A DNA stretch of 51,583 nucleotides from a virus. How positions within the stretch are numbered: position 1 is the first letter of the stretch; each line of letters opens with the position of its first letter. The stretch is from IMG/VR virus record IMGVR_UViG_3300035180_001940, positions 1 through 51,583 of that record; one strand, given 5' to 3'. This document shows, piece by piece, positions 40,620-49,548 of the stretch. The notes under the pieces were generated by a model that was given only the letters and a program-made list of their open reading frames with translations, was not told the DNA's origin and searched no databases. Made by a program: the position numbers and the translations under genes.

Positions 40620-42959
40620 ATGATAGAAGTTGTCCCATTCAATTTTGAGGAAATAAGTCTTGCTCTCAAAGAGAAGGTTAAAGCATCTAATGTCTTTACT
40701 GATGTAGATTATGAAGGTTCTAATATATCAATATTGATTAATCTTCTTGCAAGCGCAGCTCAAATTGTTAATGCTAATACTAACTTTGGTGTTAATGAGA
40801 TGATTCTAAATGATGCTGTAGAACGTACAAACATTTTGAAATCTGCAAGAAATATTGGTTATGAAGCTCTTCGTGCAAAATCAGCAGAATTTGAAATAAC
40901 ATTAGTTCCTGCTATTCCTATCGCTAATTGGCTTTCTGATACAATGACAATATCAATACATAAGTACACACGATTTACAACAAATAATGGAATGTATTGT
41001 TATTATATGGGAGATGATTTTGAAAGAATCATCTCACGTGAAGATGTTTTAAATTACAATGATAATTCACGTATAACTATCCGTGTAAAAGAGGGAACTC
41101 TTTTAATGCAAACAGATCGTGATGACTTCAATTATGTTATTGGTACATTTGTTGATTATAATGGTGAATTAAAAACAGAATCTTCAATACTTGTATATGA
41201 AAATTCTATTGAAGAAGATGGTATTGAGGTATTTGTAACTTCTTCTGAAGATATAAATGTCTACTTTCAACTTGATACTCCTACAATGGTTCCTAAAGGT
41301 TCGTTATGGGTTCAAACTGAATTTTCAAATGGTTTGATAAAAGATATTACTACAGACACCAATATCTATCTTGCAAAATCTGATGATTCATCTAGTATTA
41401 TGTTAGGAGAATGGGAATTTTTAAGTTCATGGCAAAATTCAACTAATAGTATTATCAATAATTACAAAAGTAATCCTATGCTTGATATACAAGCAGTTGA
41501 TCCTATGATTAATCGTCCATTCCATAAAAGAACATATTTTGTTATTGATGATGAAGTTGATAATAACAAAGATTCATTCCTTCCATTAATGGATTTTGAT
41601 ACAGGTTTTGTTCGTGTTTATTTCAGATATGGAAATACAGGTAAAAGTTTGTATCCTGGTTCACGTGTTGCTATTAATGTGTTAAAAACAAGTGGTTCAT
41701 TAGGCAATAATATCACTGCAATTGCTATTGAAGATCAAGATCTTCAAGCAAATGTAATAATAGAACCAGGTTCTGCTCCTAAAATGGTTTCAGTAGGAAC
41801 TGATGAGGAATCAGATCAAGATATTAAAATAAATGCACCAATTTTTTACAACACAGCTAATCGTGCGGTTACTGCAATGGATTATAAAGCAATTTGTGAA
41901 AGACGCACTGAGATTCAAAGATGTGCAGTTTGGGGTGGTGAGGATAAAATTGAAAAAGAATTAGGTAATGTTTACCTATCATTCTTATCATCAGTAGTGT
42001 CAAATAACTCAGATAAATTTACACATGATGTTAATGATAATGTATTCAGATTAATCAATAACGACATCTATGATAATACAACAGGAATTGCATTAGAACC
42101 AAATGCAAGTTCATTTTATGATGCAAATTTTTATCTAAGTAATACAAATGTTAATGATATTTTAAAATATCTTGAACGTTATAAAATTATGACTATGAAA
42201 CTTATTCATGTAAATCCAGTCTTTATTGATTGTGACATCATGATTAAAGTTATGCGCTATATTAATGATAGTAAATCAACACAAATATCATTATTCAATG
42301 TTATAAATTCATATTTTAAATCTGATATGGGTGAGTTTGGAGTTGAATATTTTAATTCAAATATTATAAGAATGGTTGATAATCAATTTGGTAATATATC
42401 AGGTGTAGATATCGATGTTGAATATTCAATTAATCTTAGCACAGGTAATATGATTAGTGTTGGAAATAACTATATGTTTCAATTTTATCTTGAATTGCCA
42501 TTCGAAGCAATGTATGATGAATCGACACCTGAAAAATTATTAATTGCTGAAAATATGCCTAATATTGATACAGTTGATTTTATTAAAAATCAAACAGCAT
42601 CATTGGATCATTCTCTAATTGTAGATTATACTCGTGTTAAGCATACAATTGATGTTAACGAAGTATATGATGTAAACACAATTTCAGAAATATCTGAACT
42701 TGATGTACTTCCTATTGTATATGCAGGTAAAGACGTAGGTCAATATATTATTAGAAATGGAATTCTTGACAGTGACAACTATATCAGAGTTGATATTTGG
42801 ATAAATAATAATACAACAGGCACTGATGTGTTTTCGCAATCATCATTAATGAAAAATTATTTTAATCAACCACAAAAAATTCGCTTATCTAATAAAACAG
42901 ATAATGTAAGATTTTTCAGAAATAGTATTCCAAGACTAAACAGTGTACAATTTATTTAA
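40620..42959 (+). CDS. 6: baseplate wedge protein (T4 gp6 / J-like)
   Basis: A 779-residue protein (T4 gp6 660). The N-terminus VDYEGSNISILINLLASAAQIVNANTNFGVNEMILNDAVERTNILKSARNIGYE is the classic gp6/baseplate-J opening. In the middle, INAPIFYNTANRAVTAMDYKAICERRTEIQRCAVWGGEDK matches the J-family AxxxxxRAVTxxDY segment. Two gp6 chains per wedge make the continuous inner baseplate ring. It ends ten bases before the next wedge gene. Confidence 0.9.
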   Translation: MIEVVPFNFEEISLALKEKVKASNVFTDVDYEGSNISILINLLASAAQIVNANTNFGVNEMILNDAVERTNILKSARNIGYEALRAKSAEFEITLVPAIPIANWLSDTMTISIHKYTRFTTNNGMYCYYMGDDFERIISREDVLNYNDNSRITIRVKEGTLLMQTDRDDFNYVIGTFVDYNGELKTESSILVYENSIEEDGIEVFVTSSEDINVYFQLDTPTMVPKGSLWVQTEFSNGLIKDITTDTNIYLAKSDDSSSIMLGEWEFLSSWQNSTNSIINNYKSNPMLDIQAVDPMINRPFHKRTYFVIDDEVDNNKDSFLPLMDFDTGFVRVYFRYGNTGKSLYPGSRVAINVLKTSGSLGNNITAIAIEDQDLQANVIIEPGSAPKMVSVGTDEESDQDIKINAPIFYNTANRAVTAMDYKAICERRTEIQRCAVWGGEDKIEKELGNVYLSFLSSVVSNNSDKFTHDVNDNVFRLINNDIYDNTTGIALEPNASSFYDANFYLSNTNVNDILKYLERYKIMTMKLIHVNPVFIDCDIMIKVMRYINDSKSTQISLFNVINSYFKSDMGEFGVEYFNSNIIRMVDNQFGNISGVDIDVEYSINLSTGNMISVGNNYMFQFYLELPFEAMYDESTPEKLLIAENMPNIDTVDFIKNQTASLDHSLIVDYTRVKHTIDVNEVYDVNTISEISELDVLPIVYAGKDVGQYIIRNGILDSDNYIRVDIWINNNTTGTDVFSQSSLMKNYFNQPQKIRLSNKTDNVRFFRNSIPRLNSVQFI

Positions 42960-42969
42960 GTAGAGAGAT

Positions 42970-45162
42970 ATGAAAAGAGATTTTGAAATTATTTTAAACG
43001 CATTAATACCAGAACATCTAAAGGAGAATAACCCAGTTGTTACTGAGTTGTTCAGAATATTCCTTGAATTTATAGATGAAACATCATACTCTAAAATCTC
43101 AAATATTTCAAATCTAGTAACAAGTATTCAGGAAGATGAATCTGAAGATAAATCATCATTCAGTTTTCAACCGATAAACAAAAGACAAAATATTGAATTG
43201 AAAATGGCGTTTGTTAATTTATTTGCAACTAACATAAATCATTTTTTTGATACAATAAAAAATGATAGACAAATTGATGCTGCTCTTACAAAATATGCAA
43301 AATTACTTGGTCTTGAAAAAAATGAACTATATGATATGAGTAAATTAAATATCAATATAGATGAAGAAATTATTTCATGTTCTAAACCTTTTGCAGAAAC
43401 AAAAGGAACTAAAGTACCTTTTGATTTTCTATCAAATCTTCTTGAGAACGAAAATTTAGATCCTGGTATATCACCTATTGGTGGAATAACTGTTACAGAT
43501 CATATTGACCATGATACTGAAGAACTTGTTCCATGTTCATACGAGGTAGAATCCTCATTACATAATGTTGTTTTTAATCGTGCTATAAGACCAATAGTGC
43601 ATCCTGTTGGATTCAATGTAATATATACTCGTGTTCTTCGTTTATTAATGGAAGATGCATTTAATCTTAAAATTGAAAATTATGGTTTTTCAGTTGTTAT
43701 TAAACAACGTAATGGTAAAACATATTCATGGAAAGATGAACTTGATGCAAGTGGTAACGTAACAAATCAATTAATCAAGACATTCAAATCAGATTTAAAT
43801 GAATATGGTATTGAGGAACTTGATATAAGATTCATGACGGGTGAAAGATTATATCGTACAACAAATGGCGATTTTGTTTATTATGATAAACAATCAATTC
43901 CTCATAGCTGGTCGAAAAAATTCTATGAATTGGAATATAATTTCAAAAAGCGTATAACTGTTTTAACTAAAGATTCACAGATGGCTGAACATACATCTTA
44001 CATAGATGATCAATATGATATCGTTTATCAAGTAATTAATGGTAAACTTAATATAATTCATGTTCCTGTATCTGATTATACAGAAAAAATTGACCATATT
44101 GACGATAATAGTTATTATGAAGATATCAAAGATTATAATGAACCTGATTTAACAGATCATAAAACAACATTTTATCCTGAGGAATTTCCTGAACCTGAAG
44201 AAAATAGTATAATACTTGAAGAAACAATATGGTTAAATAATTCAAAAATATTTGGTCTTCAAGGAAATCAATTTACATATCAACTAAAAGATGTAAAAGA
44301 AGGTAATGTTCCTAAAATTCAAGAAGATGATGAATTATTTTGGAATAATACAGATTATTATGTAAATCATTTCATAAAAATTCTTAGTGATCTTAAACTT
44401 GAACTTGCATATAATCAAGATATGTATGATACATATGCAACTCGTAAAGGAAGAACACGTATTGGTGCATGGAAAGGTTTTAGTGACCCGAGAGCAGAGA
44501 AAGATTGTCGTGATGTTCCTATGCTTACTGGTAATATACTTTTAGCAAAAATACGTGAATTAAAAAACCTTATTGTTTCTAATGAGGAAGATATAACCAA
44601 TATAAATGGAAGATTAAACAAAGTATTAAGTTCACGTGAAGAATTTTATTTTGTTATTCAAGGTGAAGATCTAATAGAGCCATATATTGTCGATGAACTT
44701 ATTGAACATATAGACGAAAAAGATATTTCTGATACAGTTATAACATCTGATTTAATTGAACGAACAACTATTCTTATTAATATGTCAAACGCAGATGGTA
44801 TGAGTGTAGGTTCTGTAGGTATTGGACAAAAACCATTAGGTTATGAAGATTCAATGGATACAGATGATGGTGCAGGAATATATACATATACATTAAATAA
44901 TGGTGTATATTCATTAGTTGATTATATTGGATTCCTTGGTGACGTTTTAACACTTGATTCAGACTTAATCAATGATTACAGAAATAACATTACTGAATTA
45001 AATAGTCTTATTGCAGAGAAAGAAACTGAAATTGCAGATGTTGTTGGTGTATGGGGAACCTATACTAGAATACAATTAAGACTTGAACGTGATGATTTAA
45101 TCAAAACACTTGAAACATTCCAACAAGAGTTAGATATAATTCTTAATAAATACAACAATTAA
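42970..45162 (+). CDS. baseplate wedge protein, gp7-like by position
   Basis: A 730-residue protein following gp6, where T4-like phages encode gp7 (1032 in T4). The N-terminus is helical (FEIILNALIPEHLKENNPVVTELFRIFLEFIDETSY), the centre strand-rich (HPVGFNVIYTRVLRLLMEDAFNLKIENYGFSVVIKQRNGKTYSW), and the C-terminus contains a coiled coil (about 680-728). In T4 gp7 forms the long clamp along the wedge. Sequence evidence for gp7 is indirect, so no symbol is given. Confidence 0.6.
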   Translation: MKRDFEIILNALIPEHLKENNPVVTELFRIFLEFIDETSYSKISNISNLVTSIQEDESEDKSSFSFQPINKRQNIELKMAFVNLFATNINHFFDTIKNDRQIDAALTKYAKLLGLEKNELYDMSKLNINIDEEIISCSKPFAETKGTKVPFDFLSNLLENENLDPGISPIGGITVTDHIDHDTEELVPCSYEVESSLHNVVFNRAIRPIVHPVGFNVIYTRVLRLLMEDAFNLKIENYGFSVVIKQRNGKTYSWKDELDASGNVTNQLIKTFKSDLNEYGIEELDIRFMTGERLYRTTNGDFVYYDKQSIPHSWSKKFYELEYNFKKRITVLTKDSQMAEHTSYIDDQYDIVYQVINGKLNIIHVPVSDYTEKIDHIDDNSYYEDIKDYNEPDLTDHKTTFYPEEFPEPEENSIILEETIWLNNSKIFGLQGNQFTYQLKDVKEGNVPKIQEDDELFWNNTDYYVNHFIKILSDLKLELAYNQDMYDTYATRKGRTRIGAWKGFSDPRAEKDCRDVPMLTGNILLAKIRELKNLIVSNEEDITNINGRLNKVLSSREEFYFVIQGEDLIEPYIVDELIEHIDEKDISDTVITSDLIERTTILINMSNADGMSVGSVGIGQKPLGYEDSMDTDDGAGIYTYTLNNGVYSLVDYIGFLGDVLTLDSDLINDYRNNITELNSLIAEKETEIADVVGVWGTYTRIQLRLERDDLIKTLETFQQELDIILNKYNN

Positions 45163-45181
45163 AATAAAGTAAGGAAAATAT

Positions 45182-45799
45182 ATGCTATCAGATACTATCA
45201 AATTCATTGGAGATTTTTCAATTAATCAATACAATGCTAATGACGAATTAATCTCAAGTTATTCAGATAAAAACCTTATCATGGATGCAGCTCGTAAAAA
45301 TATGGCTGAATTGATTGCAGGACTTGCAAATGGTAAAGTAATCAATCGTTTCATCTTGGGTACACGTGGGCACGTAGGAACAGACCTTTTAACACCTAAA
45401 ACTGTAGGTGGTTCATATACTGAAGGTATTTTTGATTCTACACGTCTTTCACTTTTCTCAGAAGTTGCACCTGCAGGAACACCATACTGGTTTGTTGATT
45501 TTACACCAAGTCCTTTGGGTGGTGCAGCAACTATTGCAGATGTAACCAATGTAGTAAATACTTCAGAAACATTAAATGATGTTGCTGTTTCAATTGCAGT
45601 ATCAGGAAAAGAAACAACTTATACAATAACTGTACCAGTTACTAGTGCAAATAACCCAGCTGGTCCAGTTGCATATACTGAAGCAGGATTGGTTTCTGTA
45701 TCAGGTGGTGATGTAGATCTTTTCAGTATGAAGTGTTTTCCCGCACGTGTTAAAGAAGATACTGTAAAATTAATAATTGTTTGGAAAATCATTTTTTAA
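45182..45799 (+). CDS. baseplate/fibre-connector-like structural protein
   Basis: A 205-residue protein with the opening FIGDFSINQYNANDELISSYSDKNLIMDAARKNMAELIAG, a pattern seen in phage tail proteins that begin G.l.l...d..G.v......NLI...A...la. A beta-rich body follows (VINRFILGTRGHVGTD, TPYWFVDFTPSP) and ends KLIIVWKIIF. It lies last in the baseplate block with AAGGAAA upstream. It may bridge the wedge and fibres. Family name uncertain. Confidence 0.55.
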   Translation: MLSDTIKFIGDFSINQYNANDELISSYSDKNLIMDAARKNMAELIAGLANGKVINRFILGTRGHVGTDLLTPKTVGGSYTEGIFDSTRLSLFSEVAPAGTPYWFVDFTPSPLGGAATIADVTNVVNTSETLNDVAVSIAVSGKETTYTITVPVTSANNPAGPVAYTEAGLVSVSGGDVDLFSMKCFPARVKEDTVKLIIVWKIIF

Positions 45800-45819
45800 T
45801 CTTGTTTTAAGGTAAAATA

Positions 45820-45828
45820 TGATATAAT
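45820..45828 (+). promoter_or_regulatory. early-type promoter -10 (TGATATAAT), orphan
   Basis: Perfect TGATATAAT with AAG at 45809-45811, eleven bases upstream of TATAAT, but the next gene begins 160 bases later and no ATG lies between. Confidence 0.6.
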
Positions 45829-45834
45829 ATACCT

Positions 45835-45890
45835 AATTAAAAGAACTAGGAAAAGTTTCAATAAAAAGAAATTTTTTCTTAGTATTTTAA
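45835..45890 (+). ncRNA. candidate small RNA or leader with long hairpin
   Basis: Downstream of the orphan promoter, 45845-45859 pairs with 45868-45883 (about 15 bp with one bulge and a G-U pair, 8-base loop), followed by ATTTTAAAC. The 189-base gap to 45989 contains no ORF starting with ATG. It may be a short RNA, or a structured leader for the fibre gene. The ends are guesses. Confidence 0.3.
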
Positions 45891-45955
45891 ACTACAATCA
45901 CCATAATTCTCTTCATTTTTTAAACTTCCCTTCAAAAATATCTCACTTCTTATTT

Positions 45956-45963
45956 GATAAATA
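45956..45963 (+). promoter_or_regulatory. late-type promoter (GATAAATA)
   Basis: Late-type box 25 bases before the fibre start at 45989. Confidence 0.45.
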
Positions 45964-45988
45964 TTGTAATAAGAAAATAGGATTAAAC

Positions 45989-47050
45989 ATGCCAGTAAAT
46001 ATTCAACTATTAAAACAAGGTGATCGCTCACCAGAAAATTTTAACACTCCTTTGATTCAACTTAACACTGGAAAGGAAGATAGATTATCATTACCTTATA
46101 ATCTTGGGTTAGTGCTAACTTCTGATCTTCAAGGTAATAAAACGTGGATTCAGAATCTAGAACTAGGTGTTACTGCAAAAAACGCATACAGAGGGGATTA
46201 TGGGCAGATTGCATATAATCACAGTCAATCATTTCACGATTATTACCCAAATCAAGGTGGTAAAATAAAAGGTGATATAGATCTAAATACACATAAATTA
46301 ATTCTTAGTACAACTAATACACTAGAAGTTATAGCAGCAGATACTGTTGTTACATCAAATGGATTTTTTAAAGTAAAAGGTTTAGGAATTAAGATTGATT
46401 CAACTGTAAATGCTCTAACAGTAAGAAGTTTCTCAGGAACAACAACATCAGGAATAGGATTATACATAGATGCTGATTACTTAGCTTTTGGTAAATGGGC
46501 AGCTGGTCAAGGACCTCAAGATGAAATGGTTATGACTTCAAGTCAACCAAAAGTATATGCTGGTGACCAAGTAAGAGCACAACGTTTAACTGCACCAGTA
46601 ATTGTTGCAGGTACATCTCAACTTGACAGCTCAGGACTAAAAATTAATGGTGTTTCTGTTATAGATGGTTCAGGTACTATATCAGGTGCGAATATCGATC
46701 TTGTTGCCGATTATGAATCTGCATGGATATATGTAACAGGTGGAGATTATAGAATTACAATCCCTCATAATATGGGTTCAAGACCGAGAATATCGCAAAT
46801 TATATTCTCATATGATAATTCTGTATCAGAAACAAAAACAGTATATACAATTCCTCATATTCAGACCGGTTACAATAATTATTGGTGGTATTGGTGGTAT
46901 GGTTGGTATGGTTATGGTGCAAACTGTCATACAATTGTTGAAAGTTACAACAATTCATCATATGTAATCAAAACTGGTTCAGGTGGTGTTTATTCAAATG
47001 GTGATTCACAATGGTATTCAGGCTATGTTAAAATAATGTTTTGGAAATAA
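45989..47050 (+). CDS. tail fibre with Trp/Tyr-rich tip loop
   Basis: A 353-residue fibre-like protein. The N-terminal 100 residues (NIQLLKQGDRSPENFNTPLIQLNTG, YRGDYGQIAYNHSQSFHDYY) look like a virion attachment domain. The middle holds shaft-like strands (GGKIKGDIDLNTHKLILSTTNTLEV). The C-terminal domain (about 235-353) begins DYESAWIYVTGGDYRITIPHNMGSRPRISQI and carries an extreme aromatic loop at about residues 296-310 (NNYWWYWWYGWYGYG), likely exposed and sugar-binding. The next gene is a fibre-assembly-like protein. GATAAATA late box upstream. Confidence 0.7.
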   Translation: MPVNIQLLKQGDRSPENFNTPLIQLNTGKEDRLSLPYNLGLVLTSDLQGNKTWIQNLELGVTAKNAYRGDYGQIAYNHSQSFHDYYPNQGGKIKGDIDLNTHKLILSTTNTLEVIAADTVVTSNGFFKVKGLGIKIDSTVNALTVRSFSGTTTSGIGLYIDADYLAFGKWAAGQGPQDEMVMTSSQPKVYAGDQVRAQRLTAPVIVAGTSQLDSSGLKINGVSVIDGSGTISGANIDLVADYESAWIYVTGGDYRITIPHNMGSRPRISQIIFSYDNSVSETKTVYTIPHIQTGYNNYWWYWWYGWYGYGANCHTIVESYNNSSYVIKTGSGGVYSNGDSQWYSGYVKIMFWK

Positions 47051-47059
47051 GGAGAAATT

Positions 47060-47410
47060 ATGTACGCATACTATAATGATAAAGGGGATATTGTATCCCT
47101 TTCAGAAGTTGAGGTTATAATCGAAGGTATGAAAGATATTAAGGTGCCTGATGATACAGACCCAACAAAATTTCAAATTATTAATGATAAATTAATATCA
47201 CGTGATGTGCAAATTCAATCATTTACAAAAATTGAACAACCTAAAGCACTTGATGAGAACATTATTTTTTTGAATTCAACAGATTATAAAGTTATTAAAT
47301 ATAAAGATCAGATTGATTTAGGAATTGCAACATCTATTACTGCAGATGAATATAAACAATTACTAATTCAAAGACAAGCGGCTCGTGAAGCAATCGCAGC
47401 TAGTAAATAA
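47060..47410 (+). CDS. tail-fibre assembly-like protein
   Basis: A 116-residue protein directly after a fibre gene. The N-terminus MYAYYNDKGDIVSLSEVEV and the C-terminal NSTDYKVIKYKDQIDLGIATSITADEYKQLLIQRQAAREAI match the STDWKVIRHxEQ...LTxxEYxxLLxxRQxxRxAI pattern of fibre assembly / Caudo_TAP-like proteins. Such proteins help the preceding fibre trimerise. Start after AAGGAGAAATT. Confidence 0.65.
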   Translation: MYAYYNDKGDIVSLSEVEVIIEGMKDIKVPDDTDPTKFQIINDKLISRDVQIQSFTKIEQPKALDENIIFLNSTDYKVIKYKDQIDLGIATSITADEYKQLLIQRQAAREAIAASK

Positions 47411-47421
47411 GTGAGAATAAT

Positions 47422-49059
47422 ATGACAAGATATTTAACAACTGAAGCAGAATTTTTAAATGATTTAGTACATAATGGTGATTGGATTTCTGAACAGAAAA
47501 TCAATGAGGGGTTCATTGTATTAAAACAAGAACAACTTACTATGAATTCTCGTACAAATATTATATTTGGAGAAAGACCACCAGCGTGGTTAGCGAATAC
47601 TTCATATGCACAAGGTGATCTTGTATCATTAATTGGCAGATATTGGGTATCATTACAACCACATACAAATATGCAACCTGATTATAATCCATTATATTGG
47701 GAAGAGATTCCTATTGATATTGATGCTGATCAAATTGCTTACACACGATATATTCTACAAGATACTAATCCTGGTACTGTAGATACAACTGTATGGACTC
47801 AACCACAAAACAGAAATCAGATTCTAAATACTTTCAAACCAGGAAATGTATTCACTGCAATTGATGGGCTTGATAGATTAAAAGCAAATATAAATGGTTC
47901 TATATATGAATATTTTATTATTTCTGATTCTGATAACCTAGATGCTGCAACAACAAAAAGATATGTACTTGCCCAACTTGATGCAAAAGCATCTATTAAT
48001 GGAAACAATTTAATAAAATTCAATGTTGCAGAACCTACAGCAATTACACATGCAACAACTAAATCTTATGTTGATAATGAAATTAAAGATATTAATAATT
48101 CTTTATTAAATTTTGCAAATATTAATGGTAATTCATCAGCATTATTTAATGTAGCAACTCCTGTTCTAAATACACATGCAGCCACAAAAGGTTATATTGA
48201 TGCAGAAATATCTAATAAATTTGCTGAAGGACAGAATAATGTAATCAAGAAAATTGATAAAATAATCACTCAACAAACCATTAATTCATTAAATGTTGGC
48301 GTTCCTATGATGGTAGGTCAAATTATGGTTTATTCAGGTTCAGCACTTATGTACGAGGGAACTGACTTTAACATTGATAGCCAAGATAATACTAATATTA
48401 TATGGCTTGAACCACGTAGAAATGGTGAGAGAATTACTGTATTATTTTTATCAGATAATGCATTACAAACAATACTTGACCCAATCTACGTTAAACAAAC
48501 TGGCGATATATTAAGCGGTGCAATTAAACAACCAGTAACACCTGTAGATGGACAAGATTTAACAAATAAGACATATGTCGATGCTAAACGTGATGAAGCA
48601 AAAAATTATTCAGATTCACAACTTGCTGCAAGTAATAATTATTCAGTACCACCAGGTGGAATTATCTCATATTCTGGTTCTGCAATTGATGTTGCTAATC
48701 TTGCACCTTATTGGTATCTTTGTGATGGTACACATAATACACCTGACTTACGTGGAAGATTTATTCTTGGCGCAGGAACATCAGGTGGAACAACATATAC
48801 TATTGATCAAGTTGGTGGTAGCGCAGATAAATCTTTAACAATTGATAATCTTGCACCACATACCCATGAGTTATTGATGGGTGAGGAAGGACCTTCTGAT
48901 CATACAGCACCTACTGGATATAATGAATTAACATTGAAACCAGTAACCCCAGGTGTATCAGGAAACACTAAAGTTGTAAATACTGCAGGTGGTGGACAAC
49001 CATTTAATATCTTGCCTCCATATTATGTATTATCATATATTATGAGAGCAAAAGCGTAA
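47422..49059 (+). CDS. short tail fibre with collar domain (T4 gp12-like)
   Basis: A 545-residue protein. An N-terminal attachment region contains PPAWLANTSYAQGDLVSLIGRYWVSLQPHTNMQPDYNPLYWEE, resembling a carbohydrate-binding-like unit. Repeated fibre motifs follow (DNLDAATTKRYVLAQLD, EPTAITHATTKSYVDNEI, PVLNTHAATKGYIDAEI), which are the ATKxYVD repeats of shafts. The C-terminal phage tail collar domain starts at about residue 410 (PPGGIISYSGSAIDVANLAPYWYLCDG), with TPDLRGRFILGAG and a PHTHEL metal site near residue 480, ending in ILPPYYVLSYIMRA. This is the receptor-locking short fibre of T4-type baseplates. Confidence 0.85.
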   Translation: MTRYLTTEAEFLNDLVHNGDWISEQKINEGFIVLKQEQLTMNSRTNIIFGERPPAWLANTSYAQGDLVSLIGRYWVSLQPHTNMQPDYNPLYWEEIPIDIDADQIAYTRYILQDTNPGTVDTTVWTQPQNRNQILNTFKPGNVFTAIDGLDRLKANINGSIYEYFIISDSDNLDAATTKRYVLAQLDAKASINGNNLIKFNVAEPTAITHATTKSYVDNEIKDINNSLLNFANINGNSSALFNVATPVLNTHAATKGYIDAEISNKFAEGQNNVIKKIDKIITQQTINSLNVGVPMMVGQIMVYSGSALMYEGTDFNIDSQDNTNIIWLEPRRNGERITVLFLSDNALQTILDPIYVKQTGDILSGAIKQPVTPVDGQDLTNKTYVDAKRDEAKNYSDSQLAASNNYSVPPGGIISYSGSAIDVANLAPYWYLCDGTHNTPDLRGRFILGAGTSGGTTYTIDQVGGSADKSLTIDNLAPHTHELLMGEEGPSDHTAPTGYNELTLKPVTPGVSGNTKVVNTAGGGQPFNILPPYYVLSYIMRAKA

Positions 49060-49068
49060 GGAGATAAT

Positions 49069-49539
49069 ATGGGAACAAAAGTAATTTTAGAGCGTCAAGA
49101 GCTTCAAGATTTAAGTGATTATTCAACTAAAGAAGATTATACTTATTTAATTAGTTTAATTAATGCTGCACACACACGTGCAGATGCAGCTTATGCAGAT
49201 GCAGAGGCAGTTAGAAAAATAGCATCAAGTAAATCACTCACATTTAACAGTGGAGGATTTAAGTCTGCAGGGACATATATATATGAACTATCATCTTTAT
49301 TAAGTATTGTTAATCCTGATGCATGGAATTTTTCAATAAGTGTTTCTGTTCTTGGTGCAACTACGGGTACAACAGGTTATGGTGGCGGTGTTCCTGTTGC
49401 TTCAGCTGCACCATCAGTTTCAGGTTATGTAACAGGACATTCGGCAGTAATTGTAGTTAGTGCACAAACTGTTTCTGGATATCATGCAACTCAGTCATCA
49501 TTATCATTTGGTGTTACTGTATCTGCAACTATGATATAA
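49069..49539 (+). CDS. small virion-like protein, unknown
   Basis: A 156-residue protein. A helical N-terminal part (KVILERQELQDLSDYSTKEDYTYLISLINAAHTRADAAYADAEAVRKIA) is followed by a Gly/Ser/Val-rich beta domain (LTFNSGGFKSAGTYIYELSS, FSISVSVLGATTGTTGYGGG). This reads like a short trimeric fibre tip. Start after AAGGAGATAAT, ten bases after the collar fibre, and ten before the U32-like gene. No family was recognised. Confidence 0.55.
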   Translation: MGTKVILERQELQDLSDYSTKEDYTYLISLINAAHTRADAAYADAEAVRKIASSKSLTFNSGGFKSAGTYIYELSSLLSIVNPDAWNFSISVSVLGATTGTTGYGGGVPVASAAPSVSGYVTGHSAVIVVSAQTVSGYHATQSSLSFGVTVSATMI

Positions 49540-49548
49540 AGGATATTA

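Noticed and set aside
46740-46967. Plus-strand ORF of 75 residues inside the aromatic-tip fibre
   Set aside because: A second-frame shadow created by the TGG/TAT-rich stretch of the fibre gene.
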